From: Candidatus Kaiserbacteria bacterium RIFCSPLOWO2_01_FULL_55_19
GTDB lineage: Bacteria; Patescibacteriota; Minisyncoccia; Phycocordibacterales; Phycocordibacteraceae
Assembly: GCA_001781715.1 (NCBI GenBank)
Contig: MFMD01000019.1
Span: forward strand, 1 to 6,458
Reading direction: 5' to 3'
DNA: 6,458 nt
Shown here in pieces: positions 1 to 5,284 of the stretch. Position 1 is the stretch's first letter, and each line of letters opens with the position of its first letter. The notes beneath the pieces are model-generated. The model was given only the letters and a program-made list of their open reading frames with translations, searched no databases and had not been told where the DNA came from. Position numbers and translations under genes: made by a program.

Positions 1-14
1 TGCGGACTTTTAGC

Positions 15-422
15 TTACTTCAAGGTAACTTTTGCGCCTGCATCCGTCAGCTTCTTCGCCAACTCTGCGGCATCCTCCTTCTTCATACCCTGCTTAAGCA
101 TTGAGGGCGCGCCGTCAACGAGGTCCTTCGCCTCCTTGAGGCCGAGTGCGAGCGCCTCCTTCACCGCCTTGATGACGGCAATCTTGTTCGCCCCCACTTC
201 GGTAAGCTCAACATCCGAAGTTGACTTACCTTCCTCTGCGGCACTGGCTGCTGCCGGACCGGCGACCGCAACCGCTGCGGCGCTCACGCCGAACTTCTTC
301 TCAAGCACTTTTACGAGCTCGGAAAGCTCAAGTACTGACATCGCCTCAACTTCCTCAACAAGCTTCTTGAACTTGCTCGGTACTTCTACCGCTTCAGTTC
401 CCTCTGTTTTGATTTCATCCAT
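15..422 (-). CDS. rplL: 50S ribosomal protein L7/L12
   Basis: Stalk protein of the large ribosomal subunit. It recruits and activates translation GTPases and sits as dimers on the C-terminal helix of L10. The 135-residue product has the family layout: a helical dimerisation domain at about 17-47 (KFKKLVEEVEAMSVLELSEL), an Ala/Val/Pro/Gly hinge at about 47-62, and a globular C-terminal domain at about 68-135 with the signature KIAVIKAVKE, GLKEAKDLVDGAP and a terminal GAKVTLK. About 15 acidic residues (MDEIKTEGTEAVEVP) precede the point where most L7/L12 proteins begin, so it is slightly longer than the usual 120-130. The ATG lies three bases after the rplJ stop, so the two genes are surely cotranscribed and probably translationally coupled; no clear Shine-Dalgarno is visible. 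Stop is TAA. The family call is certain; only the exact N-terminus is open. Confidence 0.97.
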   Translation of the reverse strand: MDEIKTEGTEAVEVPSKFKKLVEEVEAMSVLELSELVKVLEKKFGVSAAAVAVAGPAAASAAEEGKSTSDVELTEVGANKIAVIKAVKEALALGLKEAKDLVDGAPSMLKQGMKKEDAAELAKKLTDAGAKVTLK

Positions 423-425
423 ACA

Positions 426-920
426 TTATTGTTTCTTCTTGCTAATTTGATCAAGCGCCATAACTAATCCCTGTATCGGACTGTTGATGACATTCACGAA
501 CATCCCGCGCAGCACGCCCATCGGCGGAATCGTCGCGATCGCGATCATCTTCTCTGCCGTGAGAAATGCCCCTTCAAACATGCCGCCGACAAGGGCGAGG
601 ACATCTTTCATCTTCTTGCCGAATTCGTGCACGCCACGCGCCGGTGTCGTCACATCCGCCCCGCTCGTCCACGCGACCGCGATTTCACCCGGCAGCGCCG
701 GAATCTCGCCCGTGTAGCCCCTTGTAGCGAGCGCCTTCGTGATGAGTGTCTTCTTCGCGACATAGTAGCGCACGCCCTGTGCCCTCAGCTCATTGCGCAG
801 GCGCGATGCGTCCTTCACCGTGAGCTTCGAGAAGCTCACAAAGGCAATCGCCGACGCCTCCTTGAACGCATCATTCAGTTTCGCGAGTATCTCGCGTTTC
901 TTATCTTTTGATATTGCCAT
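426..920 (-). CDS. rplJ: 50S ribosomal protein L10
   Basis: L10 anchors the L7/L12 dimers to 23S rRNA and forms the stalk base. The product is 164 residues, typical of bacterial L10. The N-terminal rRNA-binding part is recognisable (KKREILAKLNDAFKEA, then SKLTVKDASRLRNEL and GVRYYVAKKTLITKAL at about 31-64), followed by the GEIAVAW core, the FEGAFLTAEKMIAIATIPP segment, and a C-terminal helix (INSPIQGLVMALDQI, about 145-159) that would carry L12. I chose the ATG at 920. An in-frame TTG at 950 would add ten residues, but those bases are heptamer repeat DNA and the added residues do not resemble L10. No Shine-Dalgarno precedes the ATG. The L10 leader RNA and repeats lie directly upstream, so autogenous control by L10 is likely. 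The usual rplK-rplA neighbours are not upstream in this window. Confidence 0.97.
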   Translation of the reverse strand: MAISKDKKREILAKLNDAFKEASAIAFVSFSKLTVKDASRLRNELRAQGVRYYVAKKTLITKALATRGYTGEIPALPGEIAVAWTSGADVTTPARGVHEFGKKMKDVLALVGGMFEGAFLTAEKMIAIATIPPMGVLRGMFVNVINSPIQGLVMALDQISKKKQ

Positions 921-930
921 TTTAAGAAAG

Positions 931-993
931 GTGCAAGTTGTAAGTTGCAAGATGCAAGTAATTACTTACACCTTAACCCTTACCCCTTGAACC
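931..993. repeat. Two facing blocks of heptamer repeats in the rplJ 5' UTR
   Basis: Nine consecutive 7-base units fill this stretch. On the plus strand 931-958 reads GTGCAAG, TTGTAAG, TTGCAAG, ATGCAAG; 959-965 is TAATTAC; 966-993 reads TTACACC, TTAACCC, TTACCCC, TTGAACC. The left block is the complement of CTTGCAN-type units and the right block is CTTANNN-type units, so the two blocks face each other. At their junction, 949-974 is a 26-base quasi-palindrome that pairs completely in the minus-strand RNA if G-U pairs are allowed. It sits 10 bases before the rplJ ATG, downstream of the L10 leader. Origin by slippage of a heptamer is an inference; a role in masking the start codon is possible but unproven. 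Confidence 0.8.
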
Positions 994-1019
994 TGTAATT
1001 TAATGCACGAACGAAATTA

Positions 1020-1121
1020 AGGAGAGTTCGACCTTGTTACTGGTCTCCCTGCGCAAGATTCATGTCCATCGACCAGTGCTGGACTACTTACGGTCTTCGG
1101 TTCGTACAGGACAACTCTACC
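1020..1121 (-). ncRNA. Ribosomal protein L10 leader (cis-regulatory RNA)
   Basis: The minus-strand RNA upstream of rplJ folds into nested helices: 1113-1118 with 1023-1028 (AGAGUU/AACUCU), 1092-1095 with 1030-1033 (GACC/GGUC), and 1071-1077 with 1039-1045 (ACUGGUC/GACCAGU). Between the first and second helix strands lies CCGAAGACCGUAAGUAG, close to the sequence I know from L10 leaders of other bacteria, and GACCAGUAACAAGGUC on the other side could form the kink-turn-like bulge. In known systems L10 or the L10-L12 complex binds this fold and represses translation or transcription of rplJ-rplL. Helices and position are seen; the family assignment rests on remembered motifs and was not tested with a covariance model. 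The edges are approximate. Confidence 0.75.
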
Positions 1122-1126
1122 AAAAC

Positions 1127-1132
1127 AGTATA
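1127..1132 (-). promoter_or_regulatory. Probable -10 box of the rplJ-rplL promoter
   Basis: The minus strand carries TATACT here, about seven bases ahead of where the L10 leader fold begins (near 1120), which is where transcription would start. No good -35 matches TTGACA at the expected distance. The -35 position would fall inside the inverted repeat at 1144-1179, so that palindrome may contribute to promoter control. The same TATAC(T/A) core occurs in the two other candidate promoters in the window (1413 and 5143). Confidence 0.5.
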
Positions 1133-1143
1133 TAAATGCAACC

Positions 1144-1179
1144 TTACCTTAACATCGTCTATAGACGATGCTAAGGTAA
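1144..1179 (-). terminator. 36-nt inverted repeat, possible terminator or operator
   Basis: Two 16-base arms (1144-1159 and 1164-1179) surround a TATA loop. In the minus-strand RNA all 16 positions pair, one of them as G-U; the plus-strand RNA would have an A-C mismatch, which points to the minus strand as the functional one. It begins nine bases after the stop of the 49-residue ORF and ends just upstream of the rplJ -10 box. There is no run of U after the stem, so a classical intrinsic terminator is doubtful. A protein-binding palindrome overlapping the -35 region is the main alternative. Confidence 0.55.
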
Positions 1180-1188
1180 ATTGAAAAA

Positions 1189-1338
1189 CTAGTTCATCGC
1201 CGCGCTCGCGACATGGAGGGTGAGGAGCGCGATGGCAATGATAGCCGCAAATCCGCTGGCAAATTTTACAAACTCCACAAAGAACGGGAGCATTCTCCGC
1301 TCGGTATCGCGCTCACGGTTATTGCTTTGATTGTTCAT
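1189..1338 (-). CDS. Small single-span membrane protein, unknown function
   Basis: A 49-codon ORF (ATG at 1338, TAG at 1189-1191) begins MNNQSNNRERDTERR and continues into one hydrophobic span at about 23-46 (FASGFAAIIAIALLTLHVAS). A hydrophilic, Arg-rich N-terminus followed by one membrane helix and a very short tail is a coherent small membrane protein pattern, and the positive charges suggest the N-terminus is cytoplasmic. It is not SecE, although that gene can lie near rplJ: the conserved K-x-x-W-P region before the SecE helix is absent. No Shine-Dalgarno is seen. It lies between the ligase gene and the L10 leader, with a candidate promoter at 1413-1442 and an inverted repeat right after the stop. 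I do not recognise the family; coding status rests on amino-acid layout and on the flanking signals. Confidence 0.55.
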   Translation of the reverse strand: MNNQSNNRERDTERRMLPFFVEFVKFASGFAAIIAIALLTLHVASAAMN

Positions 1339-1412
1339 CCCGTTAGAGGTAGGAAATCGGAGACTTCCATACGGTTATTGAGGACAATCTTTCCCATACT
1401 GTCATCCTGTTT

Positions 1413-1442
1413 AGTATAACATCAATTATTCTCCGGTCTTAA
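1413..1442 (-). promoter_or_regulatory. Candidate promoter for the small membrane protein gene
   Basis: On the minus strand TTAAGA (1437-1442) and TATACT (1413-1418) are separated by 18 bases, and TG one base before the -10 gives an extended -10 (TGTTATACT). Transcription would begin near 1405. It lies immediately after the ligase stop codon, in 107 bases that are otherwise free of recognisable signals. No terminator is visible between the ligase gene and this point, so readthrough from the upstream operon is also possible. Confidence 0.4.
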
Positions 1443-1445
1443 CCT

Positions 1446-3527
1446 CTAACGAGATTCATAGGCTCGTATGTTGGCGAGGTCGCTCGCCGCCGCCGTGTCC
1501 GTTGGGTCAAACCGCAACACCTCGCCGAGGAAGAACGCAGCGTTCGGGAGGTCAACCACCGTCTCATAATACACCGCGGCGCGGCGTGCGGTCTCAAGGT
1601 CGCTCTTATAATACTCCTTCCCTTTCGTCGCCTCGGTCGCGGCACCCGCGGTATTTCCTGATGCATAGAGAAGCTGGGCAAGAACGAAGTGGGGGGCGGA
1701 GAGGGTCGGTACGAGCTCAATGTAGCGCGATAAGATATCCTGTGCGGCGGCATACCCGGCAATGCGCTCCGCCGAGCGCGGCGGATACGCATTCGCATTG
1801 CTGATAGAGAGGTTCGCGAGAATATACCAGGACTGCGAACGCTTCGGCGACTCCCCAATCGCGCGCGCAAGCGCTTCGCTAAGGAGAGTGCGGTCAATGG
1901 TTGTCCCGGGTGGCGCGAGTGAGAGCACTTGCGCGAGATAGAGCGCCGTGCGCGCATCATAGGTATACCGGTTGAAATTCGTGGTGAGAATAGAGAGCGC
2001 GGCGTGATACGCGTCTACGCGCGCCTGTCCGGAGAGCGCGAACGCCTGCATAAGCGCGTACATATCGTACGCCTGATAACCGTATTCCAGATTGCCGTAT
2101 GTATTGAGCGCAAAGCCGTGCGAGAGATACCACGATTCTTCCGCCACATCCGTGAGCTGATACTTGTATGCCTGCGAGAGGTCGTACGCGGCAAGTGCCG
2201 AGCGTCCTGCGGCGGGAACGCCGGATAGTATTACCACTGCCGCGACGAGCCACGAGGTCCTGCGCATCCAAAGAGAGAAGAATATTGTCTCGCGCGGAAC
2301 ATCGGTAAGCGACCAAGCGAGAAAGCCCGCAAGAAGCGCGAGGATGAGCCAGAAGGAAGAAACGGTGTCAAAGACAAAGAAATTCTGCACCGCATAGGTC
2401 AGCGCAAGCAGTGCGGCAATACCTCCAATCCACGCCTCATTCTTGCGCACAAGGCGCAGGGCGGAGGTGAAGAATGCCGCGATGAGCGCGAGATAGAGCA
2501 GGAGTCCGCCAATACCGTACTGCGCGGTGTAGTCCAGAAAGGCGTTGTGCGAGCGGTCAAACCATTGCTCCACTATCTGTGTCGGATCGTAGAAACGGTT
2601 GAAGAGTACATCAATATGTTCGGCACCGACGCCGCTCCACGGACTCTTTTGTATCTCGGTGAGCATATGCTCCCAGATGAAGAGGCGGCTGCTGACCGTC
2701 CCGTCGGAAAGCGAGATGGACGCGATGCGCGCAATCGGTTCAAAAGGAATCTGCGCGAGAGTAGTCCGAAAGGCAAAGAAGAGGCCGCCCACCAAAACAA
2801 GCCCGACGAGGACAGAGGTAGAAATCGTCCGTGCCTTCCCTTTTCCATAGAACACGCCGTATGCACCGTACACGAGACCTGCGGCGAGGAGCGCGAGCAT
2901 CGTACCGCGGGTCGCCGTCAAGATGATAGCGAGAATCTGAACTCCCACACCCACATACGCAATGCGACGCCATAGTACAGGAAGTTCCTCCACGACGGCG
3001 AGCGTCGCAAAGAGTGAGATACCGAGGTAGCCGGCGAAGAACGCGGCATTCCCGAGCAAGCTCCCGATGCGGCCACCGCCGAGGAGCCACTCGCCAATAC
3101 CGTAGAGCGCGACTGCGCTCCCCACTACTGCGACCGCGCGTAGTAACCGCGCGAAGAATGCGCGGTCGGTATAGACGAGAATCAGATAGAAGCTGGCGAC
3201 CGCACAAGTGAGCATTAGGAGTCCGTCACCGCGCACGAACATGCTCCAGAAGCTCTTATAGAAATCAATCCCGATGAAGCTTGTCCCGTAGGCAAGCAGG
3301 ATAAGCAGGGCGGGAATCCATGTTTCCCAGTAAGAGAGCCGTGCGTAGTAGAATGCACGCCCGTTCGCCGCGAGAATAACGAACACTCCAACGCTTAGCG
3401 AGCTAATCGCGTAGAAGAGAAGCGTCTTCGGGACGAGGTACGGGTAGATAAGCCCTCCCCAGATGATGACCGGTAAGAATACGGGAGCGAGAAGGAGCCA
3501 GGGGTACGCGCGCTCTAAGTAATTCAT
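1446..3527 (-). CDS. O-antigen ligase/polymerase-like membrane protein with C-terminal TPR region
   Basis: A 693-residue protein resembling the Wzy_C/O-antigen ligase family, whose members join or polymerise lipid-linked glycans (or attach them to proteins) at the outer face of the cytoplasmic membrane. About residues 1-435 hold many hydrophobic segments, roughly a dozen. The family landmarks are present: TATRGT (Arg207) at the end of a helix, SSRLFIWEHMLTEIQKSPWSGVGAEHI (about 279-305, Arg281), and the large-loop motif RSHNAFLDYTAQYGIGGLLLY (His327), where members carry conserved Arg and His residues. Residues about 440-693 are soluble, Ala/Tyr-rich helical pairs that look like TPR repeats. 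The ATG overlaps the TGA of the TPR gene by four bases, indicating translational coupling. Acceptor and substrate cannot be read from sequence; glycoprotein ligase, wall-polymer ligase and polymerase all remain possible. Stop is TAG. Confidence 0.85.
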   Translation of the reverse strand: MNYLERAYPWLLLAPVFLPVIIWGGLIYPYLVPKTLLFYAISSLSVGVFVILAANGRAFYYARLSYWETWIPALLILLAYGTSFIGIDFYKSFWSMFVRGDGLLMLTCAVASFYLILVYTDRAFFARLLRAVAVVGSAVALYGIGEWLLGGGRIGSLLGNAAFFAGYLGISLFATLAVVEELPVLWRRIAYVGVGVQILAIILTATRGTMLALLAAGLVYGAYGVFYGKGKARTISTSVLVGLVLVGGLFFAFRTTLAQIPFEPIARIASISLSDGTVSSRLFIWEHMLTEIQKSPWSGVGAEHIDVLFNRFYDPTQIVEQWFDRSHNAFLDYTAQYGIGGLLLYLALIAAFFTSALRLVRKNEAWIGGIAALLALTYAVQNFFVFDTVSSFWLILALLAGFLAWSLTDVPRETIFFSLWMRRTSWLVAAVVILSGVPAAGRSALAAYDLSQAYKYQLTDVAEESWYLSHGFALNTYGNLEYGYQAYDMYALMQAFALSGQARVDAYHAALSILTTNFNRYTYDARTALYLAQVLSLAPPGTTIDRTLLSEALARAIGESPKRSQSWYILANLSISNANAYPPRSAERIAGYAAAQDILSRYIELVPTLSAPHFVLAQLLYASGNTAGAATEATKGKEYYKSDLETARRAAVYYETVVDLPNAAFFLGEVLRFDPTDTAAASDLANIRAYESR

Positions 3528-4294
3528 TGCTTGGCTTGGAGCCGTGCTATCTCGGCATCAATAGCGGTCGTATCCTTCCCCGGTGAGAGCATCTTCACCG
3601 TCTCCCATGCGGAAATGGCGTCCGTATAGCGTTTGAGTTCGGTGAGCCACTGCGCCTTTATGGAGAGAATCTGCGCGGTATCGCCGAATACTTTATACAC
3701 AGCTGTGAGGGCGGAGGCGATGCGCGCGGAGTCATTCGGGAATTGTCGTGTGAGATAATTCAATCGCTGAATATGGTATTCAAGTACGCCCGGCTCCACC
3801 GCGGTCGCCTTCGCATACGCGTCTGCGGCAGTACGGTACGCGCCGAACTGATCAAACAGGTGGCCGAGATTCACGAAGGCGAGTCCCTTTTGGGGGTGAA
3901 TCCGGATTGCACGATTATAGTTATCGTACGCACTCTTCCCGTCGCCGAGTAACCCCTTATCATTCCCTATCCCGAGATAGAGGTCGTAATCATCGTACTC
4001 GCCTTTCCCAATGAGCCCCGTGAGATGTGTGATGTCGGCATTCGCCTGCGCAATAAGAGTCTCATTCCCTGCATAGGCACCCTTGAAGCTCCACGAGGCA
4101 ATGGTGTCTGCCGAATTTATCGGGAATGGACCGACTACGACGGTAGTGGTCGCAATTGGCGTGCTGTTTTCGGTAGAGGAAGCTGTGATGGCGGGAGAAG
4201 GCGCCTGTGCGCGGTATGACCACCCGAAGAACGCTAGCGCCACTACCACGAACCCAATGCCCACAACTACCCAGTATCTGACAGTAATCTGCAT
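3524..4294 (-). CDS. Membrane-anchored TPR protein
   Basis: A 256-residue protein. An N-terminal hydrophobic segment (about residues 6-23, VVVGIGFVVVALAFFGW) is followed by a Ser/Thr/Pro-rich linker and then a helical region with TPR-like repeats. Clear ones are DLYLGIGNDKGLLGDGKSAYDNYNRAIRIHPQKG, then GLAFVNLGHLFDQFGAYRTAADAYAKATAVEPG, and near the end AQWLTELKRYTDAISAWETVKMLSPG. The likely topology is a signal anchor with the TPR domain outside the membrane. I prefer the ATG at 4294; an in-frame GTG at 4300 would add two residues, and no RBS decides between them. A weak promoter candidate lies so close that the transcript could be nearly leaderless. The gene overlaps the ligase gene by four bases (ATGA), so the two are probably made together and may form a complex. 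TPR domains bind partner proteins; no enzyme motif is seen. Confidence 0.85.
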   Translation of the reverse strand: MQITVRYWVVVGIGFVVVALAFFGWSYRAQAPSPAITASSTENSTPIATTTVVVGPFPINSADTIASWSFKGAYAGNETLIAQANADITHLTGLIGKGEYDDYDLYLGIGNDKGLLGDGKSAYDNYNRAIRIHPQKGLAFVNLGHLFDQFGAYRTAADAYAKATAVEPGVLEYHIQRLNYLTRQFPNDSARIASALTAVYKVFGDTAQILSIKAQWLTELKRYTDAISAWETVKMLSPGKDTTAIDAEIARLQAKQ

Positions 4295-4303
4295 ATGCAC
4301 AAC

Positions 4304-4333
4304 AGGATACCACCCCGGCGAGATAGCCGTCTA
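4304..4333 (-). promoter_or_regulatory. Weak promoter candidate for the TPR-ligase operon
   Basis: On the minus strand TAGACG (4328-4333) and TATCCT (4304-4309) are 18 bases apart, each matching the sigma-70 consensus at four of six positions. The start site would fall near 4297, three bases from the ATG at 4294, giving an almost leaderless mRNA. The evidence is only this match; the 70-odd bases between the transposase and this operon contain no better one. Confidence 0.25.
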
Positions 4334-4354
4334 CGAGCGGCAGGCCGCAAATAT

Positions 4355-4373
4355 CGGAAGGTCTGACCTTCCG
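4355..4373. repeat. REP-like palindrome copy 1
   Basis: Perfect 9-1-9 palindrome, CGGAAGGTCTGACCTTCCG on the plus strand, with T as its centre base; the other three copies have A. It begins four bases after the transposase stop codon (4378-4380) and lies about 60 bases upstream of the TPR operon, so its hairpin could stop or stabilise the transposase transcript. It is one of four copies around the transposase gene, the expected arrangement for a RAYT and its REP target. Confidence 0.9.
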
Positions 4374-4377
4374 GGAG

Positions 4378-5091
4378 TCACCAGGATTCGAGCATAAGAC
4401 CTTGGAACTCTTTGCCGTGAGAACTCATATGTGCCGAGAGCAATTCCCTCGCTTCCTCCTTAAATGAATCCCGTTGTCCTAACATGTCTGCGATAAGTCC
4501 GTCAGCCATATCTACAATCGGCGAATGCTCGCCCGAAATGAATCCCGGCAAACTTGAAAAGTGATACCTTTTCGTCCATTCCCATGCATCGTCGAAACGC
4601 AAATATGCCTTGGCGAGTCCTCCAGGGTACATCTCGAGTACATTCTTTATGAGGATGTAGAACATAAGGTACTGTATGTGCGCGTCCTCCGTCACCGCGC
4701 GCGCATGGTACGCACTCTGGAAAATACTTCCCTTTTCTTTGTACTTCAGATTGAAACACATAGACATGCTCCCGCCGAGCTTCTGCATAAACTTTGCCGT
4801 CCCGCCTTCTCGGATTTCTTGCAAAAGCAGATGAAAATGATTGGAGAGGAGCGTCCACGCGAGAACACGCACGAGCGGTTCTTGCTCCGGCCAATGCGCT
4901 GGGCGTTCAAACATTCCCGTTTCTGCGGTTGATTCGTGCCAATGCGGATCCGAATGAACATCATTAAGAAAGAACAGTGACTTCACGAACCTCCGACGGT
5001 CAGCGTCATCTCGTACGATATCCATCCCACGAGTACCGCGTTTTGTCACATGAATAATGGAATCAACTGTATACGCATCTTTCCTCATCAT
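4378..5091 (-). CDS. REP-associated tyrosine transposase (Y1/IS200-like, RAYT)
   Basis: A 237-residue single-strand DNA transposase of the Y1/HUH superfamily, which nicks DNA next to hairpins through a 5'-phosphotyrosine link. Visible landmarks: IIHVTKRGTRGMDIVRDDADRRRFV (about 12-36), matching the usual N-terminal strand of RAYTs; the metal-binding HUH motif in LLSNHFHLLL (His85-Phe-His87); FNLKYKEKGSIFQSAYHARAV (about 113-133), the typical basic region; and YILIKN (Tyr145), where RAYTs have YIHxNP and the probable catalytic Tyr. All key residues are intact, so the enzyme may be active. Tandem ATGs at 5091 and 5088 follow a strong SD, the only clear one in the window, unlike the neighbouring genes; this may reflect acquisition. 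Four matching palindromes flank the gene, and no tnpB partner or IS ends are present, which favours RAYT over a full IS200/IS605 element. Confidence 0.9.
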   Translation of the reverse strand: MMRKDAYTVDSIIHVTKRGTRGMDIVRDDADRRRFVKSLFFLNDVHSDPHWHESTAETGMFERPAHWPEQEPLVRVLAWTLLSNHFHLLLQEIREGGTAKFMQKLGGSMSMCFNLKYKEKGSIFQSAYHARAVTEDAHIQYLMFYILIKNVLEMYPGGLAKAYLRFDDAWEWTKRYHFSSLPGFISGEHSPIVDMADGLIADMLGQRDSFKEEARELLSAHMSSHGKEFQGLMLESW

Positions 5092-5099
5092 CTAAACAT

Positions 5100-5105
5100 A
5101 CCTCC
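5100..5105 (-). promoter_or_regulatory. Strong Shine-Dalgarno of the transposase gene
   Basis: GGAGGT on the minus strand, eight bases ahead of the ATG at 5091. It supports that start codon. The other genes in the window show no comparable sequence. Confidence 0.8.
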
Positions 5106-5112
5106 CAATTAC

Positions 5113-5139
5113 ACGCCGGAAGGTCAGACCTTCCGGCGT
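5113..5139. repeat. REP-like palindrome copy 2
   Basis: The longest copy: perfect 13-base arms around a central A, built on the shared core GGAAGGTCAGACCTTCC and extended outward by ACGCC/GGCGT. It lies 22 bases upstream of the transposase ATG. Together with copy 1 it brackets the gene, which suggests 4355-5139 as the smallest candidate unit of RAYT plus its repeats. Confidence 0.9.
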
Positions 5140-5142
5140 ATG

Positions 5143-5148
5143 TGTATA
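5143..5148 (-). promoter_or_regulatory. Candidate extended -10 of the transposase promoter
   Basis: TGTTATACA on the minus strand is an extended -10 (TG, one base, TATACA). No good -35 precedes it. Transcription would start near 5136, inside palindrome copy 2, so the transposase or another hairpin-binding protein could influence its own expression. This is inference from position only. Confidence 0.35.
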
Positions 5149-5180
5149 ACATTGTGAGTTTTGGAAGTCTCGGGGAGAGT

Positions 5181-5201
5181 CTGGAAGGTCAGACCTTCCG
5201 G
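5181..5201. repeat. REP-like palindrome copy 3
   Basis: Core GGAAGGTC-A-GACCTTCC at 5183-5199 with eight perfect base pairs, extended outward by a T/G (wobble in the plus-strand RNA) and a C/G pair. It lies between copy 2 and the G-rich tract, in DNA without any gene. Confidence 0.85.
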
Positions 5202-5213
5202 AGGAGGCCACAC

Positions 5214-5229
5214 GGGGTGGGGGTGGGGG
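5214..5229 (+). other. G-rich tract
   Basis: Runs of 4, 5 and 5 G separated by single T on the plus strand, preceded by GGAGGAGG at 5200-5207. Three long runs plus the shorter upstream GG pairs could allow a quadruplex, but four runs of three or more are not present. It lies between the terminator of the surface-protein gene and the transposase. The rest of 5140-5255 shows only palindrome copy 3 and no ORF worth calling. Confidence 0.4.
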
Positions 5230-5255
5230 CATGAGCACCTCTCGGCTGTAAATAC

Positions 5256-5284
5256 AAAAAGCCCCCTCGGAGAGGGGACTTTTT
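5256..5284 (-). terminator. Intrinsic terminator of the surface-protein gene
   Basis: Two 12-base arms (5256-5267 and 5273-5284) with a five-base loop. In the minus-strand RNA the arms pair throughout, with one U-G pair, and the GC-rich stem is followed by U5, the classical form. In the plus direction one pair is a C-A mismatch, but the stem is flanked by A5 and T5, so it may work both ways. It closes the 3' UTR that begins at 5410. Confidence 0.88.

Noticed and set aside
136..450. Plus-strand ORF opposite rplL
   Set aside because: It mirrors the rplL reading frame; the amino-acid sequence is low-complexity Ser/Thr/Ala and the minus-strand gene is certain.
921..950. Alternative TTG start adding ten residues to L10
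   Set aside because: The extra residues are encoded by heptamer repeat DNA, do not resemble L10, and an ATG at 920 fits the family start.
1189..1338. Small ORF as SecE
   Set aside because: It has one membrane helix and lies near rplJ, but the conserved segment before the SecE helix (K-x-x-W-P) is missing.
1439..1960. Minus-strand ORF in another frame of the ligase gene
   Set aside because: Very Arg-rich composition typical of an out-of-frame shadow of GC-rich coding DNA; the ligase frame runs intact through it.
2547..2975. Plus-strand ORF inside the ligase gene
   Set aside because: It is antisense to a membrane segment and conserved motif region of an intact gene, with charged low-information sequence and no start signal.
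4083..4397. Plus-strand ORF ending in GYHPGEIAVYERQAANIGR
   Set aside because: The end reads like plausible protein, but most of the ORF is antisense to the TPR gene and it runs through palindrome copy 1; no start signal or family match is seen.
4355..5139. Complete IS200/IS605 insertion sequence
   Set aside because: The product and the bracketing palindromes fit a RAYT with REPs better; no tnpB, no distinct left and right ends, and two more palindrome copies lie outside the bracket.
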